NCBI GenBank assembly: GCA_902802105.1
Contig: CADCKR010000010.1
Span: 1-64,000, forward strand
DNA length: 64,000 nt
From: an uncultured Ruminococcus sp.
Lineage (GTDB): Bacteria; Bacillota; Clostridia; Oscillospirales; Acutalibacteraceae
Direction: 5' to 3'
Shown here: positions 7,130 through 16,617 of the stretch, one piece after another
Layout: every line of letters starts with the position of its first letter
Position numbering within the stretch: the stretch's first letter is position 1
Notes under the pieces: generated by a model
The model's database searches: none
Told to the model about the DNA's origin: nothing
What the model saw: the letters and a program-made list of their open reading frames with translations, nothing else
Position numbers and translations under genes: made by a program

Positions 7130-8818
7130 ATGGAGAAAGGATATAAAAAGTATGTTCCGTTTCAACAGATAAAAATGGAACACAGAGAGTGGCCCGACAA
7201 TGTTATAACAAAAGCGCCGATATGGTGTTCGGTAGACCTGCGCGACGGAAACCAGGCACTTGTTGATCCGATGAATCTGGAGCAAAAGTTGGAGTTTTTC
7301 CACGCGCTGTGCGACATGGGCTTCAAGGAGATCGAGATCGGCTTCCCGTCAGCCTCTGAAACTGAATACGAGATATGCCGTGAGCTTATAGACGGCGGCC
7401 ATATCCCTGACGATGTTACCATACAGGTGCTTGTGCAGGCAAGAGAGCACCTTATCCGCAAGACCTTTGAGGCAGTTAAGGGCGCAAAGAATGTTATAGT
7501 ACACTTCTACAATTCCACATCGACACTTCAGAGAAAGGTCGTATTCAAAAAGGATATGGACGGCATCGTTGACATTGCTGTTGAGGGCGCAAAGCTCATA
7601 AAGGAGCTTATCGACAGCTACGAGGGCGATACCAATTTCCGCATAGAGTATTCACCTGAGAGCTTTTCGGGCACAGAGGTGGATAATTCAGTGCGTATAT
7701 GTCAGGCTGTTATGGATGTGTTTGAGCCGACACCGGAGGACCCGATAATCCTCAACCTGCCAAATACCGTTGAAATGTGTACGCCGAATACCTATGCGGA
7801 TCAGATAGAGTATTTTATAAAGCACCTCAAAAACAGGGAGTCTGCTATAATCAGCCTGCATCCGCATAACGACAGAGGTACAGGCGTTGCCTGCGCCGAG
7901 CTTGCTTTGCTTGCGGGCGCCGACAGGATAGAGGGTACGCTTTTTGGAAACGGTGAGCGTACAGGCAATCTGGATATAGTAACAGTCGGTCTGAATATGT
8001 ATACTCAGGGTGTTGACCCGAAGCTTGATTTCAGCGACCTGCCGCGCTACCGTGAAATATATGAGCGCTGCACTAACATGAGGATAGGCGAGCGTCAGCC
8101 GTATGTGGGCGACCTTGTATTCACGGCGTTCTCTGGCTCACATCAGGACGCTATCAAGAAGGGACTTGATTATGTCAGGGAGCATAACAGCGATAAGTGG
8201 GAGATACCCTATCTTCCGATAGATCCCGCAGACGTCGGCAGACAGTATGAGCCTGTTATCAGGATAAATTCACAGTCCGGCAAGGGCGGAGCAGCCTTCA
8301 TAATGCAGCACATCTTTGGCTATGACCTTCCCAAGGCTATGCATCCGGAATTCGGCGCAATGGTCAAGGCGGAATGCGACAAGCTTGGACGTGAGCTTTC
8401 ACCCCAGGAGCTTATGGACGTGTTCAACAGGAACTATATAGACATAGACCAGAAGCTCTGGCTTGTAAAGCACATGATAACCAATATAGACCAGGAAAAG
8501 GCGATCTTCAAGGGTACTGTACATCTTGTGAAGGAAGACCGTGACGTTGAGATATACGGCGAGGGCAACGGCCCTATTGATGCATTCTTCAAGGCACTCA
8601 AGACTATCGGTGTTACCGGATTTGACTTCCTCTCATACAATCAGGACTCTATCTCACAGGGCTCTGATTCAAAGGCGATCTCATATATCCAGCTTCGCAC
8701 GCCGGACGGACGCAAGATATTCGGCGTGGGTATTTCAAGCGGCGTGTTCAAGGCGTCCGTAAGGGGTATACTCAGCGCTATCAACCGTTCAGGAGTTGAA
8801 CTGAATTTTACAGTATGA
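7130..8818 (+). CDS. leuA: 2-isopropylmalate synthase (LeuA, long form)
   Basis: A 562-residue enzyme that condenses acetyl-CoA with 2-oxoisovalerate, the first committed step of leucine synthesis. The N-terminal HMGL-like TIM barrel contains D-L-R-D-G-N-Q (36-42) and the metal-binding H-P-H-N-D (244-248). The C-terminal LeuA regulatory domain, about residues 420-562, normally binds leucine for feedback inhibition. Sequence style matches the type 2 LeuA group (as in actinobacteria and many clostridia) rather than the shorter E. coli-like form. An ACGGAGGT ribosome binding site sets the start. It stands alone behind the T-box leader, so it is controlled by both leucyl-tRNA charging and leucine itself. 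Confidence 0.95.
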   Translation: MEKGYKKYVPFQQIKMEHREWPDNVITKAPIWCSVDLRDGNQALVDPMNLEQKLEFFHALCDMGFKEIEIGFPSASETEYEICRELIDGGHIPDDVTIQVLVQAREHLIRKTFEAVKGAKNVIVHFYNSTSTLQRKVVFKKDMDGIVDIAVEGAKLIKELIDSYEGDTNFRIEYSPESFSGTEVDNSVRICQAVMDVFEPTPEDPIILNLPNTVEMCTPNTYADQIEYFIKHLKNRESAIISLHPHNDRGTGVACAELALLAGADRIEGTLFGNGERTGNLDIVTVGLNMYTQGVDPKLDFSDLPRYREIYERCTNMRIGERQPYVGDLVFTAFSGSHQDAIKKGLDYVREHNSDKWEIPYLPIDPADVGRQYEPVIRINSQSGKGGAAFIMQHIFGYDLPKAMHPEFGAMVKAECDKLGRELSPQELMDVFNRNYIDIDQKLWLVKHMITNIDQEKAIFKGTVHLVKEDRDVEIYGEGNGPIDAFFKALKTIGVTGFDFLSYNQDSISQGSDSKAISYIQLRTPDGRKIFGVGISSGVFKASVRGILSAINRSGVELNFTV

Positions 8819-8840
8819 AAAACGAATAATAAATAAACAA

Positions 8841-8878
8841 AAAGGCACAATGAGGTTTCGATACTTCATTGTGCCTTG
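8841..8878 (-). terminator. convergent terminator between leuA and the orphan membrane gene
   Basis: AAGGCACAATGA pairs with TCATTGTGCCTT. The T-rich tail is on the minus-strand side; for leuA the hairpin has a weaker tail. Confidence 0.8.
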
Positions 8879-8889
8879 GCTTATTTGTA

Positions 8890-10131
8890 TCAGGCGGCAT
8901 TCCTGTATATATGACCTGTCGTGTTTTCCTTTATGGTGTATGACAGAGATATATTGCTGTCTTTGGGTATTGTAACGAACTCTATTCCGATATCTACTGT
9001 GAAATAGTGGTTCTTGACAGGCTCTACATAGTCAATGCTTAACTCATACTGCACTGCATTGCGCAGGACATTTGAGTTTATTATGCTGATATTATTGGCA
9101 TACTGCGGGAGGTTGATGATATTGATGCAAAGGTCGTTATTCACAAAGAACTGCTTGTCAAAATGCGCTGCGCGTTCAGCCATTTTTCTCTTGATGATAT
9201 TGTTCAGCTCAAGCGCGGTATTGCTTACCGGATCTACCATCTTATTGTCATAGTCATAATCGTTGTCTTCCTGTATAAGCTTCTGATATGTTTCATAGTC
9301 TGAGATGCTGTACTCAGAGTAGTATTGCTTATCAATTCTGATGTCTGTGCTGATAAAGCAGCATTTGTCGGTATCAGGAGGAAGCTGTTCCTCATTGCGC
9401 ATAGTGAGGATGATGTATTCGGAATCAATAGGAAACGGGTGAAGCGTCAGCTTTTCGTATGCTCCGCCCAAAAAGCTGATGACGGCCATGAGCAAAAAGG
9501 CTATGGCACAAAGGACCTTTGAACCGAGTGAAAGCTTATTGATAAAAATATATAAAAAGCTGACTATTGATGCTATTAACAGCGCAATACATATCACGTT
9601 GCCGACATAGGAATAATCAGGAGTTACCAGCGTTGCGCAGATCAGGGCGGACGGGAATCCCATGTAAAACACCCTGCTGTCGATCTTTAGCTTCAGCTTG
9701 GAGCCGATGCTGTCGTTATACCTGATGATAAAGAAAGCTCCCAGAATGCTTGCAACAGCGCCCAGGAAGATAAATCCCAGCAGTATTGTCATGTTGTTCA
9801 GGATAAGGTTGGTTTGTTTAAGGGTAGTGGTCGAGCTGTAATATAAAAGTACAATTATCGGAATGATGATCGTTGCCATTATACCGAAGGCGAGCCATTT
9901 CCTTTTGCGCTCGGCTTTTAAGTCTACCGCGGGCTTGGACAGTATCTTTTCATTTTTTATGAACTCGCCGGTGTTCAGGTCAAAGGGATTGTCGCTGAAC
10001 ATTCCGGTAAAAGGGTTATACTCCGGAACTTCCTCTGAAAAGTCTGCACTTTCGGCCGGGTTTTCATTTTCTGATATATTTTCGCTTCTGAGATCTTTTG
10101 CTTCGGTATCGTTTATCTTGTTGTTATCCAT
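8890..10131 (-). CDS. unidentified multi-pass membrane protein
   Basis: 413 residues from the preferred ATG at 10131, which has GAAAGGA at good spacing; an upstream in-frame ATG at 10170 lacks one. An acidic, Asn-rich cytoplasmic N-terminus of about 85 residues contains N-P-F-T-G-M-F-S-D-N-P-F. Two membrane helices follow (about 90-110 and 120-145), then further hydrophobic helices to about residue 225. The C-terminal half is a soluble domain of about 190 residues with beta-rich sequence. No family is recognised. It is a single gene with its own terminator and lies between leuA (convergent) and fumarase. An envelope role is possible but not shown. Confidence 0.75.
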   Translation of the reverse strand: MDNNKINDTEAKDLRSENISENENPAESADFSEEVPEYNPFTGMFSDNPFDLNTGEFIKNEKILSKPAVDLKAERKRKWLAFGIMATIIIPIIVLLYYSSTTTLKQTNLILNNMTILLGFIFLGAVASILGAFFIIRYNDSIGSKLKLKIDSRVFYMGFPSALICATLVTPDYSYVGNVICIALLIASIVSFLYIFINKLSLGSKVLCAIAFLLMAVISFLGGAYEKLTLHPFPIDSEYIILTMRNEEQLPPDTDKCCFISTDIRIDKQYYSEYSISDYETYQKLIQEDNDYDYDNKMVDPVSNTALELNNIIKRKMAERAAHFDKQFFVNNDLCINIINLPQYANNISIINSNVLRNAVQYELSIDYVEPVKNHYFTVDIGIEFVTIPKDSNISLSYTIKENTTGHIYRNAA

Positions 10132-10226
10132 AGCATTCATCCTTTCAGAGATCGCAGCGGTTTCATTCATCTGTAAATGATGGTACTATTTTATAGTGAC
10201 ATTAAAGTGACTACGGAAATTTTTTG

Positions 10227-10754
10227 TCAGCCGGTAACAAGAACGCTATTTCCGTATGTATCTATGGCAACGATAGCCGGAAAATCCTCGACAGTAAAGC
10301 GATAGATCGCTTCGGTGCCGAGATCCTCATAGGCAAGAAGCTCTGACTTTCTGATACTTCTTGAGATCAGCGCTGCGGCTCCGCCGATAGCCGCAAAATA
10401 AACAGCCCCGTTCTTTATCATAGACTGCACTACCTCGTCATTTCTTGCGCCTTTGCCGATCATTCCTTTCAGGCCTCTGTCAAGAAGTGCCGGAGTGTAT
10501 TTATCCATGCGGTAGCTTGATGTAGGGCCTGCCGGACCTACCGCGTGTCCGGGCTTTGCAGGCGCAGGACCTACATAATATATTACCTCGCCCTCAATGC
10601 TCACTGGCAGCGGCTCGCCGTTTTGTATAAGCTCATAAAGCCTTTTGTGCGCGGCGTCGCGGCCGGTTATAACAGTGCCTGATATAAGAACGCTGTCGCC
10701 TGCATGGAGGTCTTTTATAACGTCATCTGTAAGCGGAAGTGTTATTTTTTTCAT
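10227..10754 (-). CDS. class I fumarate hydratase, beta subunit
   Basis: A 175-residue C-terminal-type subunit of the two-subunit, oxygen-sensitive iron-sulfur fumarase that interconverts fumarate and malate. Recognisable segments include G-D-S-V-L-I-S-G, P-A-P-A-K-P-G-H-A-V-G-P-A-G-P-T-S and R-M-D, and the ending E-A-I-Y-R-F-T-V-E-D-F-P-A-I-V-A-I-D-T. A tartrate dehydratase beta subunit is the main alternative, since the two families are close. It follows the alpha gene by 21 bases and must be cotranscribed. It links functionally to the malate/lactate dehydrogenase and fumarate-reductase genes at the right end of the window. Confidence 0.9.
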   Translation of the reverse strand: MKKITLPLTDDVIKDLHAGDSVLISGTVITGRDAAHKRLYELIQNGEPLPVSIEGEVIYYVGPAPAKPGHAVGPAGPTSSYRMDKYTPALLDRGLKGMIGKGARNDEVVQSMIKNGAVYFAAIGGAAALISRSIRKSELLAYEDLGTEAIYRFTVEDFPAIVAIDTYGNSVLVTG

Positions 10755-10775
10755 TATATCCCTCTTTCCGGATCA

Positions 10776-11627
10776 TCATATCTCAGCTTCTTTATGCCGC
10801 GCGGCGTGACAGCAGATATTTACCGCCACAGGCATTCCGGCTATATGTGTGGGGAATGTTTCGATGTTGACGCCGAGAGCTGTAGTGCTGCCGCCAAGTC
10901 CGGCAGGTCCGAAGCCCATTTTGTTTATATCGTCAAGCAGCTCATTTTCAAGCGCTGCATAGCGCGGGTCGGGGTTATGCGTATCTATTGGCCGGAGAGT
11001 TGCTTTTTTTGAGAGCATAGCGGCTTTTTCAAAGGTGCCGCCGATGCCGACGCCGACAACGATAGGCGGGCAGGGGTTAGGCCCTGCATATTTTACGGTG
11101 TCCATAATGAACTTTTTGACGCCTTCAACTCCTGCGGACGGGGTAAGCATTTTGACTGACGACATATTTTCACTGCCGAAGCCCTTACAGCCTGCAAGAA
11201 TATGTATTTTATTGCCGGGTACGATGCTTGTGTAAATGACAGCCGGAGTGTTGTCGCGGGTATTTATCCTGTCAAAAACGGGGTCGCTGACTATCGACTT
11301 GCGCAGATAGCCGTCGATGTATGCCTGTCTTACACCCTCCTGAACGGCATCCTCAAAGCTTCCGTTATCAATAGCAACATGGTCGCCGTATTCTACAAAG
11401 AGGACAGCCATGCCCGTATCCTGACAGATAGGCACTTCCTCTGAGGAGGCTATTTTGTGGTTTTCGATGAGCTGTTCAAGCACATTTTTTCCTACAGGAG
11501 AGCTCTCGTTTTCCTGCGCTTTTTTAAGCGCATCAAGTATATCGCTGCCGATATTGTAATTCATGTCCATAAAGAGCTTTTTTACGGTTTCGGTAACAAC
11601 AGCGGCATTGATCTTTCGTATTTCCAT
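10776..11627 (-). CDS. class I fumarate hydratase, alpha subunit
   Basis: The 283-residue subunit carries the [4Fe-4S] cluster that acts as Lewis acid in fumarate hydration. The motif I-C-Q-D-T-G holds the first cluster cysteine. Further conserved pieces are G-C-K-G-F-G-S-E-N, P-C-P-P-I-V-V-G-V-G-I-G-G and G-L-G-G-S-T-T-A-L-G. The ribosome binding site AAAGGAG is ten bases from the ATG. This is the first gene of a two-gene unit with the beta subunit and has its own promoter in the spacer to proS. In a succinate-producing ruminococcus it would serve the reductive malate-to-succinate branch. Confidence 0.92.
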   Translation of the reverse strand: MEIRKINAAVVTETVKKLFMDMNYNIGSDILDALKKAQENESSPVGKNVLEQLIENHKIASSEEVPICQDTGMAVLFVEYGDHVAIDNGSFEDAVQEGVRQAYIDGYLRKSIVSDPVFDRINTRDNTPAVIYTSIVPGNKIHILAGCKGFGSENMSSVKMLTPSAGVEGVKKFIMDTVKYAGPNPCPPIVVGVGIGGTFEKAAMLSKKATLRPIDTHNPDPRYAALENELLDDINKMGFGPAGLGGSTTALGVNIETFPTHIAGMPVAVNICCHAARHKEAEI

Positions 11628-11653
11628 TTCAGGCTCCTTTCTGAATATTGATC

Positions 11654-11683
11654 ATTTTATGATCAGCAAATTGACAGATTCAA
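11654..11683 (-). promoter_or_regulatory. candidate promoter of the fumarase genes
   Basis: Minus-strand TTGAAT (11683-11678), 18-bp spacer, TAAAAT (11659-11654). Confidence 0.5.
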
Positions 11684-11689
11684 CATAGC

Positions 11690-11800
11690 TTTCGGGGGGC
11701 GCGAGGTGTCCGGTGGACACCTCTGCCGTAAGGCAGAAGCGCTGACCGAGCCGACAGGCGAGACGTGGGGGGACTTTCACTTGAAAGTCCCCCCCGGAAA
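11690..11800. repeat. GC-rich triple-hairpin spacer element
   Basis: Three consecutive hairpins lie between proS and fumarase. One is AGGTGTCC/GGACACCT-like at about 11704-11722, one CTGCC/GGCAG at 11723-11736, and one a 13-bp perfect stem with a two-base loop at 11767-11794 (GGGGGGACTTTCA). The last begins 11 bases after the proS stop on the minus strand but has no U-run, so it may stabilise or process the 3' end rather than terminate. Confidence 0.65.
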
Positions 11801-11805
11801 GGATG

Positions 11806-13248
11806 TCAATACTGTTTGCCCCAGTATACCATGTGCTTTGCGGGTTTTCCGCAGCATACGCAGACATCGCTGAGATGATCCTCAACAAAGGGTATGCATC
11901 TTGATTTTACACCGCCTGTTTCATCTTTGAGCTGATCCTCACAAGCTGAATCTCCGCACCACATAGCCTTGATGAAGCCGGGCTTGTTTGCGGCGATATC
12001 GAGGAATTCCTCATGTGTACGCGCCTCGAAGGTCTTTTCCTGAAGATTTTTCAGAGCAGCATTATACATACTGTCGTGTACGTCTTTGAGAGCCTGTTCA
12101 ACAGCGGCTTCAATATTTTCAAGGCTTACAACGGCTTTTTCTCGATTGTCACGGCGCACAAGTACGCACTGGCCGTTTTCTATATCCTTGGGGCCGATCT
12201 CTATTCTCAGCGGTACGCCGAGCATCTCATACTGACTGAACTTCCAGCCGGGAGCCTTGTCGCTGTCGTCAAGCTTTACGCGGATATCCTTGTCGATAAG
12301 CCTGCTGCGGAGCTCATTGGCTTTTTCGAGAACGCCCTCCTTTTTCTGAGCGATAGGAATAACAGCCACCTGTATAGGAGCTATTTTAGGAGGAAGCACA
12401 AGGCCGTCATCATCACCGTGAACCATGATGATCGCGCCGATCATACGGGTGGATGTGCCCCATGAGGTCTGGAAGGGATACTGCAGTGTATTGTCACGGC
12501 CTGCGAACTTTATATCAAAGCTGCGGGCAAAGCCGTCGCCGAAATAATGCGATGTACCGCCCTGCAGGGCTACACCGTTGTGCATCATGGGCTCTATGGT
12601 GTAGGTCTCCTCAGCGCCGGCGAACTTTTCCTTTTCGGTCTTTCTGCCGATAACAGCCGGAATAGCAAGCGTCTCCTTATAAAAGTCAGTGTAGACCTGA
12701 AGCATACGCAGGGTCTCTTCTCTTGCTTCCTGCTCTGTTTCATGCATTGTGTGACCTTCCTGCCATAAGAACTCCGAGGTGCGGAGGAACGGACGTGTAG
12801 TCTTTTCCCACCTTACAACAGAGCACCACTGGTTATAGAGCTTGGGCAGATCTCTGTATGAGTTGATAACCTTTGCATAGTGCTCGCAGAAGAGAGTTTC
12901 TGAGGTCGGTCTGACGCAAAGACGCTCGGTGAGGTTTTCGCTGCCGCCTATCGTTACCCATGCGCATTCGGGAGCAAAGCCCTCAACGTGATCCTTTTCC
13001 TTCTGGAGCAGACTTTCAGGAATGAACATAGGCATATACACATTTTCGTGTCCTGTCTTCTTAAAGCGTTTGTCCATGTCCTGCTGCATATTTTCCCATA
13101 TAGCGTAGCCGTAGGGTCTTATTACCATACAGCCCTTCACTCCCGAATAATCGGCAAGCTCCGCCTTCTTTACGATATCGGTGTACCATTTTGCAAAATC
13201 AACATCTCTCGATGTAATGGCTTCCACCATTTTTTTCTGCTGTGCCAT
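11806..13248 (-). CDS. proS: prolyl-tRNA synthetase, archaeal/eukaryote-like type 3
   Basis: A 480-residue class II synthetase that charges tRNA-Pro. Motif 2 ([21 protein letters not shown]) is clear, and there is no bacterial INS editing domain. The C-terminus has the zinc-binding-like domain (C-G-D-S-A-C...C-V-C-C-G) and ends in Y, as in the type 3 ProS of clostridia and archaea. The ATG at 13248 is preferred over an upstream TTG at 13260, because GGAAAGGA would overlap the TTG. It has its own promoter and is a single-gene unit. An editing domain, if needed, must come from a free-standing protein elsewhere. Confidence 0.95.
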   Translation of the reverse strand: MAQQKKMVEAITSRDVDFAKWYTDIVKKAELADYSGVKGCMVIRPYGYAIWENMQQDMDKRFKKTGHENVYMPMFIPESLLQKEKDHVEGFAPECAWVTIGGSENLTERLCVRPTSETLFCEHYAKVINSYRDLPKLYNQWCSVVRWEKTTRPFLRTSEFLWQEGHTMHETEQEAREETLRMLQVYTDFYKETLAIPAVIGRKTEKEKFAGAEETYTIEPMMHNGVALQGGTSHYFGDGFARSFDIKFAGRDNTLQYPFQTSWGTSTRMIGAIIMVHGDDDGLVLPPKIAPIQVAVIPIAQKKEGVLEKANELRSRLIDKDIRVKLDDSDKAPGWKFSQYEMLGVPLRIEIGPKDIENGQCVLVRRDNREKAVVSLENIEAAVEQALKDVHDSMYNAALKNLQEKTFEARTHEEFLDIAANKPGFIKAMWCGDSACEDQLKDETGGVKSRCIPFVEDHLSDVCVCCGKPAKHMVYWGKQY

Positions 13249-13301
13249 AGCGATTTTCAATCCTTTCCTGTAAAAGAGAGTAGTATATCCTCATAAAGAC
13301 T

Positions 13302-13330
13302 ATTATATTATCCAAATCATTATTTTTCAA
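13302..13330 (-). promoter_or_regulatory. sigma-A promoter of proS
   Basis: Minus-strand TTGAAA (13330-13325), 17-bp spacer, TATAAT (13307-13302). Confidence 0.7.
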
Positions 13331-13341
13331 TAGAAAAGTGC

Positions 13342-13373
13342 AAAAAATAACGGCTGCCGCAAAGGACAGCCGG
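13342..13373 (-). terminator. terminator of acpP
   Basis: Minus-strand CGGCTG...CAGCCG hairpin followed by TTATTTTTT. Confidence 0.85.
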
Positions 13374-13384
13374 ATGTGAGTGAA

Positions 13385-13612
13385 TTACTTGTTGTTCTCA
13401 ATGTACTTAACGAGATCGTCAACAGTCTTTATGTTCTCTACCTCGTCATCAGGGACCTCAACCTCAAACTCGTCCTCGATGGACATAACCAGGTCAACAA
13501 CGTCCAGTGAGTCAGCGCCGAGATCATCAATGAGTGATGTTTCGGGAGTGATCTTGTCCTCTTCAACGTCGAACTGCTCGCTAAGAATAGCCTTTACCTT
13601 TTCAAGTACCAT
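13385..13612 (-). CDS. acpP: acyl carrier protein
   Basis: A 75-residue acidic four-helix protein that carries growing acyl chains in fatty acid synthesis. The phosphopantetheine attachment motif G-A-D-S-L-D-V-V-D is present, with the modified Ser near residue 35. A strong AGGAGGAG ribosome binding site precedes the ATG. It is monocistronic, with its own promoter and terminator, and is not inside a fab cluster. Confidence 0.95.
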   Translation of the reverse strand: MVLEKVKAILSEQFDVEEDKITPETSLIDDLGADSLDVVDLVMSIEDEFEVEVPDDEVENIKTVDDLVKYIENNK

Positions 13613-13744
13613 GGGTAACTCCTCCTAAAAAATTTTGAATGATAAAAATTGTGCTTTGCATTTCTGTGCAGTAGACAACGAAAAGGAATCGTGCTACAAT
13701 ATGAATGCGGCTCCATGTTTCGCTGCACAATTTTCTATACTCAA

Positions 13745-13773
13745 ATCTTATAAGGTATTCTTTGTTTTGTCAA
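13745..13773 (-). promoter_or_regulatory. sigma-A promoter of acpP
   Basis: Minus-strand TTGACA (13773-13768), 17-bp spacer, TAAGAT (13750-13745). The untranslated leader is about 120 bases. Confidence 0.7.
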
Positions 13774-13830
13774 TATATAATTTGCAATTTTCTCTATGAT
13801 TTATAATTTTTTTTTCGTCATGATCTATTT

Positions 13831-13839
13831 TGGTATAAT
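13831..13839 (+). promoter_or_regulatory. extended -10 promoter of aroE-aroK
   Basis: TGGTATAAT, 26 bases before the aroE start; no good -35 box is visible. Confidence 0.55.
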
Positions 13840-13864
13840 TGCATAAAGGAAAGGGAGAGAATAA

Positions 13865-14704
13865 ATGTCAAAAAGAAGGTTCGCAGTGATAGGCCACCCT
13901 ATCGGACACACAATGTCGCCGTTCATACATCAGCGGCTGTTTGAGCTTGCAGGCCAAGACGGTGAGTACACTGTTATGGATGTGCCGCCCGAAGAGCTTG
14001 GCGCGGCGATGAAGGAGCTTGATGCTCTGGCGGGTTACAACATTACTATACCCAACAAGCAAAGGATAATACCGCTGCTTGACAGACTTGACAGCAGGGC
14101 GCAGCTTTACGGTTCGGTGAATACCGTTTGTAACGGCAGCGTCCGGACAGGCTATACGACTGACCCTGACGGCTTCCTGAAAGCGCTTGAACACGGAAGC
14201 ATACCGCTTGCCGGAAATGTTGTGATACTCGGCTGCGGCGGAGCAGCAAGGACATTTGCGTTTGAAGCGGTGCAGGCAGGATGCAGGGTAACTGTTGCAG
14301 CACGTCCCGGAAGCCGCGCACGTCAGGAGGCTCTTGCAGGGGAGATAAGGGAAAAGCTCGGCGGAGCAGAGGTGAGCTGCTGCCTGCTTACAGATATAAG
14401 CGGAGAATATGATCTGCTTATAAACGGTACGCCTGTAGGTATGTATCCGGAGGTAAACGGCATTCCGGTATCCGAAAAAGCGCTTTCAAAATGTGCGTGT
14501 GTTTTTGACGCGGTGTATAATCCGCTCAGGACAAGGCTTATCGAGGCGGCAGCAGCTAACGGTTCAAGGGCTGTAGGAGGAATGTCAATGCTTGTATGGC
14601 AGGCGGTCGCGGCGCACAGGATATGGGACGGCTCTGAATATGACCCGCAGGATATCGCGCAGCTTGCTGAGGACAGCGCAAAGGAGCAGGCAAGAAGGTT
14701 CTGA
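13865..14704 (+). CDS. aroE: shikimate dehydrogenase
   Basis: A 279-residue NADPH-dependent enzyme that reduces 3-dehydroshikimate to shikimate. The N-terminal substrate domain has G-H-P-I-G-H-T-M-S-P (9-19), with a Thr where S-x-S is usual, the catalytic Lys65 in N-I-T-I-P-N-K, and Asp102. The Rossmann motif G-C-G-G-A-A (123-128) binds the cofactor, and G-G-x-x-M-L-V-W-Q-A closes the C-terminal part. It precedes aroK by 29 bases in an aromatic amino acid unit. The start has an AAAGGGAGAG ribosome binding site. Confidence 0.95.
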   Translation: MSKRRFAVIGHPIGHTMSPFIHQRLFELAGQDGEYTVMDVPPEELGAAMKELDALAGYNITIPNKQRIIPLLDRLDSRAQLYGSVNTVCNGSVRTGYTTDPDGFLKALEHGSIPLAGNVVILGCGGAARTFAFEAVQAGCRVTVAARPGSRARQEALAGEIREKLGGAEVSCCLLTDISGEYDLLINGTPVGMYPEVNGIPVSEKALSKCACVFDAVYNPLRTRLIEAAAANGSRAVGGMSMLVWQAVAAHRIWDGSEYDPQDIAQLAEDSAKEQARRF

Positions 14705-14733
14705 CATATAACAATAAAGGAGGCGTCTGTGCT

Positions 14734-15240
14734 ATGGCACGGAAGAACATAATATTATGCGGATTTATGGGAAGCGGAAAAAGTACTATAGGAAATCTGC
14801 TTTCCAAAAAAATGGGAATGTCATTTGTTGATATGGATAAATATATTGAAAAGCAGGAGAACAAAACGGTAACTCAGATATTTGAGGAAAACGGCGAGGA
14901 GTATTTCCGTGAAAAGGAGAGAGAAGCTTCAAGGCTTCTCGGCTCTAAGCGAGGTCTGATAATCGCGGCAGGCGGAGGTACCCTGACATTTCCGGAAAAT
15001 GTCGAAGCATTCAGGGAGAACGGGCGCATCGTGCTTCTGAACGTATCGCCCGAAACAGTGGCGGAGCGTCTTAAAAGCGATAATACAAGGCCTTTGCTTG
15101 AAAAGCCTGATAAGCTGCTGGCGATAAAGGAGCTTTTTGAGGCAAGGATGCCGCTTTATAAAAGCGCTGCGGATATAGTTGTTGACGCCGATCAGTCGCC
15201 TATGCAGGTGTGTATGGAGATAATGTCGTCGATCCACTGA
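14734..15240 (+). CDS. aroK: shikimate kinase
   Basis: A 168-residue P-loop kinase that phosphorylates shikimate. It has the Walker A motif G-S-G-K-S-T (13-18), D-M-D (33-35), the shikimate-binding Arg in F-R-E-K-E (58-62), G-G-G (80-82), a lid R-P-L-L and a final R-x-P-L-Y. All key residues of the family are present, in contrast to the divergent kinase-like gene at 44690. It follows aroE with an AAGGAGG ribosome binding site. Confidence 0.95.
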   Translation: MARKNIILCGFMGSGKSTIGNLLSKKMGMSFVDMDKYIEKQENKTVTQIFEENGEEYFREKEREASRLLGSKRGLIIAAGGGTLTFPENVEAFRENGRIVLLNVSPETVAERLKSDNTRPLLEKPDKLLAIKELFEARMPLYKSAADIVVDADQSPMQVCMEIMSSIH

Positions 15241-15288
15241 ATCTTTACCGCGCAAGTTGATAAATCTGAAAAAGCCTTAATGTTTTGC

Positions 15289-15331
15289 TTACCCGTCAGA
15301 TCTCTGTGATCCGGCGGGTAAAAATTTTTTT
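15289..15331 (+). terminator. terminator of aroE-aroK
   Basis: TTACCCG...CGGGTAA hairpin followed by a run of Ts. Confidence 0.8.
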
Positions 15332-15490
15332 GAAAAAAATAAAAAAACTTTTTTGCAGTCATTTTCAAGTCACTTTGCGAATGTATTATATAGCCATAGC
15401 AACGAGATAACACAAACAAAACAAAAACACAAAGTAAGCCAAAAGTAAACAAGCCGAAAAAACGGCATTATCTGAAAGGGGAAAATTATT

Positions 15491-16477
15491 ATGAAAAGGA
15501 CGATCGTAAAGGTACTCACAGCAGCACTGGTTCTCACAACTCTGGTATGCACAGCAGCAGGATGCGGCAATAAGGGCACAGCAGGCAGCAATTCACAGGC
15601 AGGCACAGAAAGCACTGTAAGCACAGCAGCTTCCGAAAATGCTCAGAACAGTCAGATAGAGATCGCTGAGAGCAAGCCGGAGGCTGATATACGCGATACC
15701 GAGCTGGATAAGATCACCAAGGACATGATAAAGGCAGCTTACATCGGTGATGACACGACCGATCAGTACACGGCTCTGGTACTCATGCTTGACGACGGTA
15801 AGCCCGAGGAGCTTTGCGTAATATACGTTATAGCAAAGGCTAACGGCAATCCCACAGCAGCAGGTCTTATGAACGGCACTGTCGTTGAAAGCAGCGAGAA
15901 GGATAACGACGACGGCTCCAGGACAAGAGTGTTCAGGGTACTTGAGCCCAGGGGCATGAGCGATACAATGACACAGACGACCACAGCGGACGGTAAGATC
16001 ACAATGTCATTTGCGGGCGGCCCGTATGTTCTTGATCTGGCAGCTATCGACAGCGAATCGGCTTTTGTTAAGTATCAGGAAGCCTATGAGATCTTCAAGA
16101 AATATACTGCAGGCAATGACAGGACCCAGGATGAAACGAACGCTGCTACACTTGATGCATTATGCAAGAACTATTATGCAGGGATAGTTTCAGGCAGCAT
16201 CACAGCAGAAAACAACACCAACGTAAAGAGCGACAAGCTCCCCTCGGAAAAAGCATCAATGGAAGAGAAGAAGGAAGCAGCTCAGAAGTGCACCGTTAAT
16301 GGCGCTATGGAGAACTACGGAGTGTTCAATGAAGAAGGAGAATGTGCCTTCGATCTTGAGGGTATGCGCGCAGACGGAGTAGGCACGATCTTCTACAAGG
16401 ATGACGAGACACGCAAGGCTGCGCTTGAAACTATCACAGGTGACACAACATTTGAAGAACTTGGCTATGGCAAGTAA
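15491..16477 (+). CDS. unidentified lipoprotein
   Basis: A 328-residue protein with a lipoprotein signal peptide ending in T-A-A-G-C and a Ser/Thr/Ala-rich linker to about residue 60. A soluble domain of about 270 residues follows. The domain is rich in acidic residues and contains two segments separated by a helical linker (around 205-270, K/E-rich). No enzyme or binding motif is recognised. A GAAAGGGG ribosome binding site precedes the ATG. It is monocistronic, with a strong terminator after it. Attachment to the outer face of the membrane is the only supported statement about its role. Confidence 0.8.
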   Translation: MKRTIVKVLTAALVLTTLVCTAAGCGNKGTAGSNSQAGTESTVSTAASENAQNSQIEIAESKPEADIRDTELDKITKDMIKAAYIGDDTTDQYTALVLMLDDGKPEELCVIYVIAKANGNPTAAGLMNGTVVESSEKDNDDGSRTRVFRVLEPRGMSDTMTQTTTADGKITMSFAGGPYVLDLAAIDSESAFVKYQEAYEIFKKYTAGNDRTQDETNAATLDALCKNYYAGIVSGSITAENNTNVKSDKLPSEKASMEEKKEAAQKCTVNGAMENYGVFNEEGECAFDLEGMRADGVGTIFYKDDETRKAALETITGDTTFEELGYGK

Positions 16478-16564
16478 TAAATGAGGTAAGTTCAGCCGGA
16501 CCCCAAGCCACCAACCTGCGGCTGATCTTCATAAAGGACTGCAGGCATATACTGCGGTCAAATG

Positions 16565-16616
16565 AAAGCTCCCTGACAGAGACATTTAATAAATGTCCGT
16601 AAAGGGAGCTTTTTTT
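16565..16616 (+). terminator. terminator of the lipoprotein gene
   Basis: AAAGCTCCCT/AGGGAGCTTT outer stem with an inner GACATTT/AAATGTC stem, then seven Ts. Confidence 0.9.
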
Positions 16617-16617
16617 A

